A DNA stretch of 64,000 bases from Panax quinquefolius (Eukaryota > Streptophyta > Magnoliopsida > Apiales > Araliaceae). Location of the stretch: the NCBI GenBank assembly GCA_020205615.1, contig JAINUW010000512.1, forward strand, positions 806,001-870,000. Reading direction: 5' to 3'. A model generated the notes under the pieces. The model had not been told where the DNA came from. It did not search any database and saw nothing but the letters and a program-made list of their open reading frames with translations. Shown here in pieces: positions 23,100-36,752 of the stretch (within the stretch, counting starts at the first letter, position 1; every line of letters starts with the position of its first letter). The position numbers and the translations under genes were made by a program.

Positions 23100-24560
23100 A
23101 ACACTACTTACTGTGAGCAAGGAAATCGCGTCTTGCTTGTTTAGGGTTTCGTGTTGGCTGAGAATGAGAGAAATCGCGAAGAATCTGAATTGATTGATTG
23201 ATTGTAGAGGGAGAAACGGCGAATTGGCGATTCTAACGACGCAGCGTGGCGAACCCTAGGATCCGGAAATCGTGTTAGGGTTATTGGGATTCCAAGAGCC
23301 TTCTTCAGTTCTTCGAGTTGAGAGTGTTCGAATCTTGTTAGTGCTTTTTGGTGGAATATCCAAACCTTAACCTACCAAAAGAGTCCTTTGAGTCGAGAGC
23401 GAGTGTCCCAAACCCTTTTAGTGCTTTTAGGTGGAATATCCAAGCCTTAAGTCACCAAAAGAGTCTGAGTCATGAGTCTGGAGAGAGGTCCCCCCCTTCA
23501 TAGAATGGAAGGGGTATTTATAGAGCTTCCTGGAATTTAAGTAATCACATGACAAGCACATGTCTTGGGGAACTTCTAGAAATACCCTTTAGTAATTAAA
23601 ATAATGCCCATATCGCGCGTCTGTTCTACAGCCACCAATCCAATCCTCAATCAATTCCCAAAGCAGTAGCGCTCTACAGGCCTATACCTTTCGGGACCGT
23701 CACGAGGCTTCTCCCGGTCTAGTCCCTTTATTTTCGACTTATCATTTAATTAGGTTATGCGAATCCTAATTTGCACATTTAATGAGGCCGTGGAACCCTA
23801 ATTGTGTATTTAATTAGGTCATGTGAACCCTAATTTTGCACATGGGCCCACATTTGCCCCCTGTGCGAGAGTCGCATTTCCAAATAGACGATCGCGCAAA
23901 AAATACTTCCATACTAAAAAATCTTCTGAAAATCTTTCCATAGTTTACCCAATATTTGCTTCCTTATTTTTTCTGGAAATTAAGACAAGAAAGATCATCA
24001 AATATTACCAAATAAAATTTAATTTAATAAAATCCTTCTTTTCGTAAACCAAATCTTTCCTTTTTACCAAATGAAATGAAATCATAATTTTATTTTGGAA
24101 ATAAAATAAAATCTAAATTTATTTTGGAAATATGATCAAATCATAATTTTATTTTGAAAATAAGATCAAATCTTAATTTTATTTGAAAGGAAAAGATTTT
24201 ATTTATTTATTTATATATATATATATATATTATCATCTATATATATATAAATAATCTATTTTCGAAAATTACCCTTGTTGGGAATAAAATTAAATCTTCT
24301 TTATATTTGATTTTGAAGATAAGACCCTTCCTTATTATCATCGATAAAGAAAATCAAACATATATTTCGAAATTTTCCTTTGTTGGGAATAAAATCAAAA
24401 ATCAAATCTATTCTATATTTAGAAAATAATATTTTTATATGTTTCCATTTAGAAATAAATTCAAAGATACTTATCTTTTTGGAAATCATCTTGAATCCTT
24501 CCCTTAATGGAAAAAGAGTGATCGCTTCCTTTTCCGTTGCAAGCATACTTTGGGGCTATA
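23100..24560. repeat. Probable LTR-type repeat DNA, unclassified
   Basis: Non-coding and internally repetitive: an about 80-bp duplication (GTGCTTTTTGGTGGAATATC at 23341, again at 23421), a GGTATTTATAGAGC TATA-like element near 23513, three about 32-bp units with ATTTAATTAGG and CCCTAATT (23745-23840), and three about 38-bp units with ATAATTTTATTTTGGAAAT (24080-24185), then a (TA)n run near 24212-24245. This layout (TATA box, then a repeat-rich tail) resembles a plant LTR, but I could not place matching TG/CA ends or a target duplication. Confidence 0.45.
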
Positions 24561-24586
24561 CATGTATTCGTATATATGCATCACCC

Positions 24587-24932
24587 AAGCCAACATGGCC
24601 GAATCCTAGGTGGCCTAAGGCAACATGGCCGAACCCTATGGGAAAAATGAAGTGTAAATGAAAAAAATGAAGTTTTTGGAGGATCAACTACTATTTTGAT
24701 CATAATTTTTCACTCATTTGGAGTTTCGAGACCCATAATATATCAAAAAGAAGCTAGCGAGGAGCCCTACAAAGCCAACATGGCCGAACCCTAGGTGGCC
24801 TAAGGCAACATGGCCGAACCCTATGGGAAAAATGAAGTTTAAATGAAAAAAAATGAAGTTTTTGGAGGAGCAACTACTATTTTGATTATAATTTTTCACT
24901 CGTTTGGAGTTTCGGGGCCCATAATATATCAA
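24587..24932 (+). repeat. CCCTAGG-rich tandem array, left part
   Basis: Two units of about 185 bp containing CCAACATGGCCGAACCCTAGG, then AAATGAAGTTTTTGGAGGA, ACTATTTTGATCATAATTTT and GGAGTTTCGGGGCCCATAAT, ending ATATATCAAAA. The array resumes at 58903 with 140-156-bp units; the CACTA element 24936-58902 separates the halves. Periodic minus-strand frames (LIYYGPRNSKRVK) are a by-product of the repeat and not evidence of a gene. Confidence 0.85.
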
Positions 24933-24935
24933 AAC
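24933..24935. repeat. Target site duplication, CACTA-1, left
   Basis: AAC before the CACTA terminus is repeated at 58903-58905. The undisturbed array unit reads ATATATCAAAACGAAGC, so the two half-sites (TCAAAAC and AACGAAGC) recombine into it exactly after removing one AAC. Three bases is the standard CACTA duplication. Confidence 0.85.
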
Positions 24936-24950
24936 CACTACTAGAAAATC
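24936..24950 (+). repeat. CACTA-1 left terminal inverted repeat
   Basis: CACTACTAGAAAATC pairs with the reversed right end CACTACAAGAAAGTG (11 of 15 positions). Just inside lie TATAGCGACGG and further GTCGG/GCGGT motifs, similar in character to the GCGACG motifs at the other end. Confidence 0.85.
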
Positions 24951-26951
24951 AATCTATAGCGACGGAATTTAGCGTGCGGTCGGGCGGGGTGAGGCAAATC
25001 ATGATAGATGTATATAGCGGTTTCGCGTCATAAATGAGTCGGTATAAACCTCTAAAGGTAGTCTATTCCGAGGATCCCTAGTTGGCCGTCGGTATAGAAT
25101 TTTTATTTGGGATTTTAACGAGTGTCAAAGGAGGCATAGATAATAACGAGGGTTTCAAGGGTGGGCGTTTTATCGGTCACAAATCTCTCTGTTCTTTCCC
25201 CAATCAACATCTCAATCATCGATTACATTCTTTCCCCCAAATCAACATCTGAATCGATTCGATTTTCAAGGGTGGGCGTTTTATCAATCACAAATCTCTC
25301 TGTTCTTTCCCCAAATCAACATCTCGATCGTCGATTTCATTTCTTTCCCCCAAATCAACATACAGAATCGATCGATTCTGCGAGGAGCTTTCTTCTTGAT
25401 CGTTCCTCTTCCCTCTGTTTTAACTTTGTTTTCATTTTTCGATAATGGCTTTTGTGCAAAAAAGACTTATTCAACTAATATTTTTCGAGATTATCTTGCC
25501 CGGCATTGACAATCCAAAGACAGGAACATTCCGATTTCAAGTAATTATCCTACCTTTCCCTTGCATCTATGGCGCGTACCTTTTTAATCCGTTTTGTTGG
25601 GTTCCATATTGTTGTTTGTGGGTGAATTGGTTCTTTACTGGACTTTCTAATAATTATTTATATTATCTTGTGGTAGTCTTAGTGCGGTGAATATATTTGT
25701 TGGGGAAACTCTACCTTTCTTGGTCTTCTTGAGAAAATGAAAATGCCTTACTAATGGAGTGTAGAGTCCATCACGATGTCTTGATAAAATTGTTTCCCCA
25801 CAAAGGGGCAAAGAACACATAGAAAGAAAATCGATGCCGGAAATCTGAAGCAAACAACTACTGCAATACATATAAATACCCAACAATAGAAAATGGGGAG
25901 GCAGATTAAAAATAAAAATAAAATTGCAAACAAGCGACTAGGATATGCCATAAACATATATGTGAGTATGTATATATCGAGGAGAAATACTGCGAGAGGA
26001 TGGTAGGAAAGGCGCCATCCATGTTTCCTCATTTGCTAAATGGTAGTACTATTTTTGCGACCACGGAAATAAAGATAGGCAAGTAAAATGCCTTGGGTGA
26101 GAGAAACCACGACCCTCGATTTGAGTTGTTTTCTTTCACTTTCCTCAATTTAAAACTTACAACAAGACAAGTATTGGATGACCCCGATGGGAAAAGGAAA
26201 GCATAAAAAGAAGTCTCTCGGTGGTGGGAGTGAAGACATGGAGAGTGTATTAGGCTATGGGATCTAAAATAATTATGCAGTTCAGTCCACCATGGTCTTG
26301 GAAGTTGATGAGAGAGAAAGAAGGTTTTGGATGAAATGGGGTATTTCCTTTCAAATTTAACTTTTATATTCCTTGTTTCCGACAACCTTTTCCATGGGAA
26401 AATAATGTCTTGTTTTCTTTCCTTGCTTAGTTTCTAACTATCTCCTTGTAATTCTTGATTCTAGTTAATTTGAAACCTTCTTGGAGATAAAAGTCTAAAT
26501 TTATCCAAAAGCGGTTTATATTTTGAATTTTGATACACGAATGAGCGAACCAATATGAACCAAAATGAGGAACAATATGAGAAAATGAAATTCCAACCTC
26601 ACTAGAATTAATAATATAGTATCGAAGAAACAAGTGTCTCTCGTAGTGGTGGTACTATTTTATGGGGTCTACATAAAAGTAAATCTAACTTTGAATGTTA
26701 GTTTGAAATCTATATAGCTTCTTTAGTGATTTAGTACTTGTTTTAGTATATTTCTCTCTATTATCTTTAATCAACCTGGGTGGTGGGAAGGGACTTGGCA
26801 TAAATCTTACATACACCTTTTTCGTTTTGTTTGAGTGAACTAGGACTTTGGTTGGCGTTCAAGGTAATTAATTATGATAATTAATTATCATAGATTTCTA
26901 TCTGTAATATCGTTACGATGGTTGTTCAATTTGATTTAGGGACATAATATT
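24951..26951 (+). other. CACTA-1 5' leader region
   Basis: Non-coding stretch between the left terminus and the transposase start. GC-rich GTCGG motifs occupy 24960-25110. An 111-bp tandem duplication follows (TTCAAGGGTGGGCGTTTTAT at about 25153 and again at about 25264; each copy contains ACAAATCTCTCTGTTCTTTC). The rest, to 26951, is AT-rich without recognisable protein and probably holds the promoter and a leader intron. Confidence 0.55.
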
Positions 26952-29900
26952 ATGGATAAGATGTGGATGGAATTACCAAGATATTCTAGAGAATATCTTG
27001 CGAGGCATAGAGATATTTACGGACTTTGGTTTGAAAAAGTGGGCATAGTAGCGGGAAGAATTCCTTGCCCATGTAAGAATTGTGTAAATGGTCGATGCAG
27101 ATTAGAGCTACTATTCGTGAACATTTGATTTGTGATGGATTTATGTTTGGCTACGAATTGGGTGCATCGAGGGAAGATGTGATTATCGGGGATGTGAGTA
27201 ATGATGATGTTCACGAAGAACCATCACAATCAGAAGATGAGCATCGTATGCACGAGATGGTAAATGATATATTTAGGGATCACGGTGTAGATTCGTAATT
27301 TGAAGCTTCAAAATACCAAAAGTACATGTAGGAGGCCAATCAACCTTTATATCACGGATGTGAAAATGAGGCCGATCCTTTCATTCGTTGTATGACTTTT
27401 CAATCATAAAAATGTTAGCAAAAATGGTGATGTGTCCTTTGATGGATTGCTAAAGTAAGTTCAAGTCATCATTTCCATCATTTGCAAACTTGCACGATAA
27501 TTTTATGAAATGAAGAAAATGGTTGGAAATTTAGGGTTTGGTTATGAGAAGATTGATAAATGCGAGAATGATTGTATGCTTTTTGGAGGAGAATGAAAAA
27601 TTAGAGTCTTATACGGTTTGCAAATCATCGAGATGGAAGCGGGCCAAGAGATGGTTGTGTCGGAGAAGACACAAATAGATACAAAAACTAAGAGGAGCAA
27701 AGTAGGCTGTGAAGCAATTCGTTATTTTAGCGTTAATTCCGAGATTGCAGAGGCTATTTATATACGTAGAAGCGCAAAATACATGGCGTGGCATCATGTA
27801 AAGCGGACGGAAAGATGGAGTGAATCGTCATCGGTGACTCTGCTGACTTGGAAGCATTTGGATACAATGTACCCTACATTCTCTCAAGAACATCAAAATG
27901 TAAGACCGGATTTGTCCGCGATGGCATGAGTCCCTTTACCCATAGGTCATAAAGTATAGTATATGGCCGGTGACAATTGTTGTATATAACTTACCACCAT
28001 GGATGTGTATGAAGCGGAGTATTTTATCATGCCGTTGTTAATACTGGTCCAAACTCTCCATGTAATGATATTGGCGTGTATATGCAACCTTTAATTGAGG
28101 AGTTGAAGATCTTATGGAGTAATGGGGTTGAAGCACGTATGATGCATCTAGCGGTACAAAGTTCCCAAATGCGTGCGACCTTTGTTGTGGACAATTAGTG
28201 ATTTTCCGACTCTTTGCTATGTTATGCGGTTGGAGTAATAAAGGTAAGTTAGCTTGTCCATCATGTCAAATGAACACTTTCGTTCTTGTAGATTGCAAAG
28301 TAAGGAATGTTATATCGAGGCATCGTTGTTTTACGGAGTCGGTCGTAGTTATAGGTTTGATACATGAAGATTTAACGGAGAATGTGACCATAGTGAAGCT
28401 CGGTGGTGCCATCGAGGATTTGATATTCTTGAACAAGTTAATCTATTAATGTCACTTTTGGAAAGACACCCACTATACGAAGACCATTCCCATGACTGAA
28501 AACATAATTGGAGGAAGAAATCTATTTTCTTTGAATTGCCATATTGGCGGATACTTTTGTTGCGCCACAATCTAGATGGAATGCACATTGCCAAAAACAT
28601 TTGTGATAGCTTTGATTGGGACATTGTTGAGTGTGCGAGGAAAGTCAAAAGATAATTTAAAAGCACGATTGGACTTGATGAAAATGGGTATAAGAAGAGA
28701 GCTCCATCAATACCCCGTCTGAGCAAGCGATTGAAAGTACCTTTTTTTAAATTTACCGCAAGCTACTCGATGTCTAAGAAAGAAAGACATGATTTCTTGC
28801 AAGTGTTGAAAAATGTTAAAGGTACGTGATGGATATGCTTCAAATATTTCACGTTGCATCAATTTGAAGGGGGCAAGATCTCGGTCTTAAAAGTCGCATT
28901 GCCGTATTTTAATGCAACAATTACTTCCAATAGCAATCGATGTAATGACTTTCCTAGACATATACGCTCAACAATAATTGAACTTTGTAACTACTTGAGA
29001 GAATTATGTTCCAACTATAAACATCGGAAGATTATGAGCGGTTGAACAAAAAAATTCCGTTAATACTTTTGCAAGCTTGAGAGATGGTGTTTCCTCTGCT
29101 TTCTTTGATATAATGGTACATTTGTTTGTCCACCTTCTTTGAAGAAGCGAAGATAGTTTGGAAATGTTAAATATCGACAAATGTGGGCTTTTTGAAGATA
29201 TATGGGCAAGTTAAAAGGGTATATTCGCATGATAGAAGTCGTCCGGAAGAATTGATTGTAGAAGGGTATATTCTTTGAAGAATGTGTTACATTTTGCTCA
29301 AGATATTTGAGTCAAAACAATCTTTGCATGGAAGCGAGTTGGAAGAAATGAAATTTGGATATGAACAAGGAAAAGAGATTCTCTACGTATTTAGAAACAT
29401 AGGTCGATTTCTTAATGTCCCAAAAGTTTGTACTCATGTAGCGATGATGTCGAGAGTGCACACTTGTATATCTTTATTTAATTTATACTGAGGTTGAGTC
29501 ATATCTAAGGTGAGTAAATAAAGAATGACATTTATTGTTGAAATATTAATAACTTATGTTAGTATTAGCTATGACAAAAAAATTTGTTTAATTTGTTTAT
29601 TTATTTGTAGTATTTGGCAAGATTCATATATGTTCTGACGATGGAAAGCGTAAGCAAAAAAAAAGACGCCTTGAGGAAATTGACAATGCTAAGAAAAGGA
29701 ATTTCTGAATGGTTTAAGAATTATGTAAGTACTACATTATTTGAGCGTAATTTTATGCAAAATTTTGTAATGGTTATTAATAATAAATGGATGGAATTTG
29801 CTTATATCGCTACCATTTTATAGATGGCAACTATGAATAACGATGCTTCAAAGGAAGTTCAAGCTCTTGCATTTGGCCCCAAATTTGATAGGCGGGAGAG

Positions 29901-30690
29901 GAGATGGTTATTTGGTAAATGGGTATCGATTCCATTCGACAAGTTGTGAGAGTAAGAGGAGAAGCAGCGAGAATAGTGGGGTATATGTGTGTAGTAAACT
30001 ACTCGTGGATATTCATCTGCTAGAGATCGAAATCCTAAGGAAGATGTAGTTGAATACTTTGGTATTTTGGAAGATGTTGTTGAATTAGATTATTATGGAT
30101 CGGCAAAGTTGTTCTATTCAAATGTAAGTGGTATATGCGGTTTATACGTGATAGAGAATTGGCCCGATGACTATGGCTTCACGCTTGTAAATCATCAAAA
30201 GTTTGGTTCAATGAGATGAGCCCTTTGTAATGCACCTTTCGGGTTCAACAAATATTTTATGTTGATGATCAAAGGGATAACAATTGGCGTGTGGTTATCT
30301 GAAACAAAGAGAGATTTATGTGAAGATCTTTGAAGTAGATTACGATAGTGACGATTTACCCAATACCGATGAAGAATTCATCACTCCGATTCTGAAGTTG
30401 ATATTGAAAACATAAATTGGGTTAGGAATGGCGTTGATCTTTGAATTAGTTGAAAATGGACGAAAAAACCCAGGAAAGTAAGCGAAAACTAGGATCTCAA
30501 ATTGATACATCTCGTTTGAAAAGGCGAATGATTGAACATATTGTTGATGAAAATGAAGATGAGAATGGAGCGAAGGCGAAGGCGAAGGCGAAGATGAAGA
30601 GAAGATGGGGTCCGAAGAAGATGAAGAGGAGGGTGATAGTGAGGAAAATGAAGATGACGAAGAATGAAGAGGATAAACATCACAATTGAT
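26952..30690 (+). pseudogene. CACTA-1 transposase (TNP2 type), frameshifted
   Basis: Opens MDKMWMELPRYSREYL..., then CPCKNCVNG: the transposase-associated N-terminal domain of plant CACTA proteins. In order, across several frames: YHGCENEADPF (27350), a TNP2 core block with CAKYMAWHH-like and SEAWKHLDTMYPTFSQEHQN-like residues (27770-27900), NLPPWMCMK (27985), NKGKLACPSC (28235), LDGMHIAKNICDS (28570), a DUF4218-like block with FFDIMVHLFVHL and RPEELIVEGYI (29100-29275), a DUF4216-like block with ALAFGP, VVEYFGILEDVVELDYYG (29865-30100), and an acidic Glu/Asp tail (30550-30690) in one frame. Frames shift or stop many times, so no functional product is expected unless introns and consensus errors explain most breaks. 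The role would be excision and reintegration. Confidence 0.85.
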
Positions 30691-31122
30691 AGATCTATTT
30701 TTTACACTTTGTCCATTTTCTCCAAAAGAGAAACCGTTACACTTTGATAGATCCGTTTTGATATTATATCTTGGTGCTCCTTGTCTTATTAGCTTTTACT
30801 TTGTTTTCTACATCATCTTATTAGTGTTTTAAACACACTTCTTTGTCAACATTTCAATGTAAGTAGATTTGAAGATCAAATTGGACTAAATGGAAATTAA
30901 ATGGACTACCCGCGCCTCCTCGCCCCACCTTGGTGTCTACAAATTTCTGTATTAGCTATTGACTTATTTTCGGATGTATTTCATTTGGATGTATTTGTTA
31001 ATTTTGGGGACTTAGTTTGATTTAACTAATAACCTTGTGAAAGCTCTCATTGTTCATTAGATTTAACTAATAACTTTTCTTATGAGTGTCACATTCATAT
31101 ATTTTGTTTCTCGGGTTGCTTT

Positions 31123-34100
31123 AATGGCTTCTAATAGAACGTCTAGATCTCGTCTTTAAGCTGTTCAATGGCGAAAATTAATGATAATGAGATCCGTGCA
31201 GATGAACCACATGTAGAGGAGAAAGTATTCATGAGAATGTTGAAGGTACCATGCATATATCTACACTTATACTTGAATTGTCATGAGAATTAACTTGGTT
31301 TTTCATTTGGCGTAACTAAGAAAAGCAGACTATAAATATGTATAAGATGTGGAGAAGCGAGAGATGGTAATATGAGCGGATATATTACCATATGTATTTT
31401 TGTTTGTTTTTTCATTTTTTTTCTAGGTAAATGCATCTCTGCTACTATTGCTCTCTTCTTTGAGTCTATTTCTCAATCTTCTTGTGCCTTAGATTGAGGA
31501 TAGCTTTTTTCTCATGTTTGAAATTATTATCGAATTTTGTTTGCTCGAATCTGATTGATGTCCTGTAGATTCGTGGATATGAAAAAGAGATTTGGTGAAG
31601 AAGGTCATCCAATAATATCGAGTTTCATAATGGTTGAACTAGAAATTTAATGTCATGTTCGGATATCCTACAAAAAGTTGGAAGACAAACTATATCTAGT
31701 AGTCATTTTAGGATCCACACATTTTAGAGATGGCGACCATTATTTTTGTTTGGAATTAAGTAGAGTAAGCGCATAACAATGGAGTACTTATTTAATAACC
31801 GTGTTTCAATTGTTAGGTAATAAAGAGTTAGTAAAAAATTGATTTCTTGAATAATGTTTCTTTGGTTTTTTGTAAGCTAGGGTTCGATTATCTTGTTAGT
31901 TTCAAATTGGGATGAAAGCGTAACAATTCCCTTCTACTCGAACTTACGATCTTGAGGCACACGAAAGCAATCTCTTGGATTTCGTGATAATGATGCTACT
32001 TATGCTTATAAGTATCAAACCATAATTATATTCTCGTTGCATGCAAACTTTTATATTGGCATAATACATACAAGCTTTGTTAGATTTTGTTCATTTATTC
32101 TCTTGAATTTTTTTTGTAGTATACATTATCGGTCTTGCTTTCCGAATTTGTCCCAAGAATATCTATATTGTATAATTATGGGGAGTGTACTTAATAATAT
32201 ATTTATTGGGTAAGATCTGATCATGGCTTTATCTCGAACTTTCATTAATCCTTTAGCCTTGTGGGACTTGTACTCTCTTACGCAAAAGTAATTCAAGCAA
32301 TGAACCATGTGAAGCTTATTATATTCACCTTTCGGATATCTTTGGGCATATCGCTCACCATAACCATGCCAACTTCCTTGAAGCGCATTACTTATTGCAT
32401 TATTTTGTTGAACTTCATCATAAAGCATGCAAATATGCTTTTAAGCATTAGCCTCGATACTAGGACAAGCCTTAATTGGTAAAGGATGCAAAACAATTGC
32501 TTTCCTTAGAAGTAGGGTCTCCTTTTCAAAAAGTGTTATTACCTTTACTTGATTCTTCGATCTTAACAGAATTGATTATGGTCACCAACTACATGAGGGT
32601 CACTCAAATTCGAAGTCTAAAACCTTGATTGGTATCGGTTTTGAAAAGGAAAACAGAGAAAATATTAGCCTTGTATGATGACTATGTTACCTGCTACTTG
32701 TGTAACTAGTAGAATTTCTCAAATAGACTTTAGCAAAAGCAGATCGAAGTTTTAAAAGGAATGAAGTGATCTATATTTAATAAGTATTTCATGCGAATAA
32801 TAATAAAGTAACGTCGATTGAAGAGTATATAGCAATCCTAGGACAAAGCTTATGTTGAGGTATTTCTACATACGGTACATAAGCGCTCTATGTACTTCCA
32901 TATCATTGTCCAAAGTGAATTCACATTGCTTTTTTTTCGATTTACAATGATCCTTTCCTTTGTGCTTGTGTTTTGAGATGTATTTGTTTTTTATCTTGTT
33001 TCATAAAGCAAAAAGACTAAGGTTATTTATTTAATATTACCATTTCATTTCTCCCACATCTTATACTGAGAGATAGTAATATTTCATCTCTGTTCTCCCA
33101 CATCTTATACATATTTATATTATCATGAAAGTTATTCTTATCAATTGCTTATATTCATAACAAGCCAATTTGAACAATTATAGAATGAGTTTATTGTGTA
33201 GATCTTTATATCCATTTCCATATCTCGGAACAAAAGCGGTTCATAAAGAGAAGTTTTTGATTCATTTTATGGTCCTTAGTAGATGTACCATCGATTACTT
33301 AGATATATTGAATAACAATAGTGTTTTCAATTTCGTTATGAATGGTTTGGCTTTTGCCCTCGATCGGATTAACATCAACTAAAAGGGCTATATTCTTATT
33401 TGTAAGAGATGTCGGAAGTTCTTTACTTATTTGGTGTTGTTAGCCAAGTATAATTACTTTCTCATGGAAATCTTTAGAATGAAATTTTCTTTATGACATC
33501 CATGATTAGCTACACATATTTGTTTAAATAATGAAAGATTACCAAGAGGCTTGTTTCTCAATAATGGTTGTGATATTGCAAAAGATTTAACTTGATGGGC
33601 CATCGACCTCAATAGATCAAAGGATGCATCATCTGTTTTGCCAGTTCATATTTGTGACTTAACTTTGGTCATGCTTTTATATTTTATCATCTCTTAGTTT
33701 AGCTTGGAGAAACGGTCGACCATGTAGCTTACCACTTCTTTGTCATTTTTCTTGGGATTTGATATAGGTTTAGTGTATTAGTAATAATTAAAAGTTTTAG
33801 TATTTCATATGTGCTTTAGGGAATAATTGAATATTACACTGTTCAATTCATCTTTTGTTCAATACATAGTTCTTGATTCTTTCTCTCTTTTAGGTTCTCG
33901 ACCCAAGAGAAGCGTGGACCAACGATGGGAGCAAAATTATGGTCAAAAAATCGATGCACCCAAGAAAGTAATTTATGATGCAAATGGTCAACTGTTAGGG
34001 AGAGGCGATAAGTTAACCACTTTTTTCTAAGGGTGTCTTGCTTTCATGAATGGAGAATTTTTTCCAATAAGTACTCCAACATGGTCCAATATGATGAGGC

Positions 34101-34800
34101 TAACATGACAAGGGCTTGGGATGAAATTGGGTTATTAATCATACCATTTTATAGAATTTGACATTAAGCACATTGAAACAAACTAATATATATGTAAATT
34201 TGTTTGTTGTAGAAACGATTTACCACAGATCACCCCAATGCTAAGAGAAAACCGATGACTATCATGAACAATAGGTGGAGAGATTGGAAGTCTAACTTAA
34301 AGAGTAATAATTTTGTGCTCGGTGATAGTGCCAAATCGAGCAGCGAATACTATCAACAATGATCGAGTAAATCCTAATCAATGGGTTGCATTGGTTGATT
34401 ATTAGCTAACCGATAATGCATAAAAGTTGTGTTTATTCTAATTTATGTATTATCAATTCTTACTTATTGTTATATATTATTATTAATTTATAAATACATA
34501 CAATGCAGGATATAGCAACAAAAATTGTGAAAATCGGAAAAAATTGTTGGTAGGTCATACATTGGGCACTAAATCAATTCCAAAAAAAGCGTGAATTGGT
34601 AATATTTGATGTTATTTCAATATTTTTATCGTTAATCATGTATTAGACTTTTATAAATAGAGTATTATTATTAATTATGAACTATTTTTATTTTATTTGT
34701 AGTACCAAATAAATAAAAAGAGATTGATCGAAGCAGAATGTATATACGATCCCACACTCAAGTGATAACTCAATTTTAGGGAGCATCCTCGAATGTGGTA
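31123..34800 (+). pseudogene. CACTA-1 tnpA-like gene, 5' part
   Basis: Probable exons recognised by conserved order of motifs. A start MASNRTSRSR lies at 31123. About 33895-34130 carries GSRPKRSVDQRWEQNYGQK, then PKKVIYDANGQLLG, then GEFFPISTPTW, the DNA-binding-protein signature of plant transposase family 24. About 34215-34310 carries FTTDHPNAKRKPMT and NNRWRDWKSNLKS, about 34330-34400 NPNQWVALVDYWLTDNA-like residues, and about 34510-34600 NCENRKKLLVGHTLGTKSI. The spacing (31250-33800 has no recognisable exon) implies a long intron. TnpA proteins bind sub-terminal repeats and help transposase. Element C interrupts the gene at 35856; the C-terminal exon is at 57650. Confidence 0.65.
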
Positions 34801-35850
34801 CGATTTATCAATCCTCAAACAATGGTTTTTTTAACTCTTTATCCCTCTGTGTGTGTGTGAGTTTGTTTTAGAGCATTCATTTACATGAATTTAAACCTGG
34901 CCTTTTCAGATACTAAATACTGTGATCCCTACAAGAATATAGTTAAGTCACATTATGGAGGCACTAAGAAAAACTTCCTACTTTAATATGTTCCTAGAAG
35001 CATAGACCTTTAATTTGATCATTAATAAATTAGTCACTAAACTAGAGTATCAAATTCCTAAAAGATCAACAAAATAAATTAGTAAGCATAAAATAGAGAC
35101 CATTTCATTTTATAAAAACACGCATTTAATGAATAAATTAAATTGAATGATTCTACATAAATAGTTGCATTACTATATTACACACTAAATTAATGTCATT
35201 GAACATGTTGTATATATGGGACAAAACAATGCACGTCCAACCTTATAAGTAGAGTCAAAATATCCATACATGCGATTCAATTTAAACATATGATGTCATG
35301 AACTTGACATTTATCGGACTAATTCTCTCCCCTAAGATCGGGAATGAACAACTCGGAAGACTTTTCATAAAGTAAAAGAATATCGGGAAACAATATCACA
35401 TAGACCTCAACAAATATAGTGTTACTTCTCTTCTAGTTTGTATTAGTGTAATTATTTTAATTTTCGCTTTATATGTTTGTTGTTTGCATATGGGGGTATG
35501 CAACCAATGAGGAAAGCAAAAGGAAATGTGGCAATGATGAAAAATCAATCTCTCACTCTTTAAAATTCAATACTCATTGTTGTAGTGTAATTATTTTAAT
35601 TTTCAATACTCGTGAAGCTAAATACAAGATGGTATCTCAAGAACAATGTCTAAATAGGTAACCAATATGAAAGAAGGAACATTTAAGTAAGTGGAATAGA
35701 ATATCTTGTAAGTTACTTTGAACAAGATTAAAAATAATAATAGAATAACAACATAATTAATTACTATTATTTGCTACTCTTCTTTAAGTTATGTTGAATT
35801 GCCTTGTATATTTAAGTTGCCTTGTATATTTAAGTTGTATATAATTTGCC
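34801..35850 (+). other. CACTA-1 intron-like DNA left of element C
   Basis: AT-rich without recognisable exons or transposon ends. It ends in TTATATTTAAG-like repeats and the 5-bp target TTATA used by element C. By position it is an intron of the tnpA-like gene. Confidence 0.45.
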
Positions 35851-35855
35851 TTATA
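35851..35855. repeat. Target site duplication, element C, left
   Basis: TTATA precedes TGTGAGACCC and is repeated exactly at 57643-57647 after the right LTR. This pairs the two outermost LTRs across 21.8 kb. Confidence 0.85.
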
Positions 35856-36752
35856 TGTGAGACCCAGATTTTATCAATAAAGATTTAAATTTTGTCGAAA
35901 TAATTTTTAATATTATGGTGTGAATTTGAGATAATATTATAGTTGTGGGTAGTATTTATAAATTTTGCAAAGTATGCAAGTGGTTATATTATATTCGATT
36001 GGTCGGGGAATATTCGGTTTAGCGAGGAATATTCGCATGCAGCTCAATCATTGGTGGACCTAATAATGTAATTATTGTCGGATTCGAGAAAGCCACAAAA
36101 ATATTTTATTGAAATAACTACGCAAGTTTTACCAAGTAGTTCTTGTTGAACTACTCGGTAGTAAAAATACGATGTCGTGTGGTTGCATAAGTAAGTAGCA
36201 GTATTGATTATTGATGCTTATGAGAAGTCACCGGTTTGATTCCATTATTGTCGATTAATAATATGAATTATTATAGCGATAATGACGTTTTGTTTTATTC
36301 GTATTATTAACGTAATAAAAGCGAAACATCTTTTATATAAAATAGAATACTTTATTAAAGTTATTCTATAAATAGAATATATTATATTTTATTATGCATA
36401 GTGTTGCATAGTGTTTTTGCGTAGTGTTTTCAGATAGTATTGCATAGTGTTTGCATAGTAAAATGTTTTTATATAAATAGAATATATTATATTTTATTTA
36501 AAAGATTTTTCTTTAAATATGGACCGTCAGTTTAAAGTAAATCAACTGGACTGTTCATGGATTAATTACTTATGCATTCCATTTTCCTATAAATAGAAGC
36601 TCATTCCTTCATTATTTTCTTATTTAATTCATTGAAACTACAGAGAGAGAAATTATATAGAGAAGTTTATAGAGAGAAAATTATAGAAAGAAGAAGAGTA
36701 TTCTCGCTACTTCACTACTTCTATATTAGGTTCTTTTTACGGTAAGGGATAT
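35856..36752 (+). repeat. Element C 5' LTR, first segment
   Basis: Matches 12631-13513 of element A from TGTGAGACCC through the TATA box (CCTATAAATAGAAGC near 36586) to the GGTAAGGGATAT point at which element B is inserted. The continuation is at 45747. Confidence 0.9.
36748..36752. repeat. Target site duplication, element B, left
   Basis: GATAT, repeated at 45747-45751. Removing B and one copy rejoins the LTR as GGGATATTATTTGTTG, which matches the same point in the 3' LTR of C near 56093. Confidence 0.85.

Noticed and set aside
25647..26385. Three adjacent minus-strand frames of 79-118 residues with hydrophobic stretches
   Set aside because: They overlap one another in different frames, lack any recognisable domain, and lie in the non-coding leader of CACTA-1 opposite its gene direction.
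31140..33800. Independent host gene between the CACTA-1 transposase and tnpA-like exons
   Set aside because: Only short, non-conserved frames; position and composition fit a long intron or spacer of the transposon.
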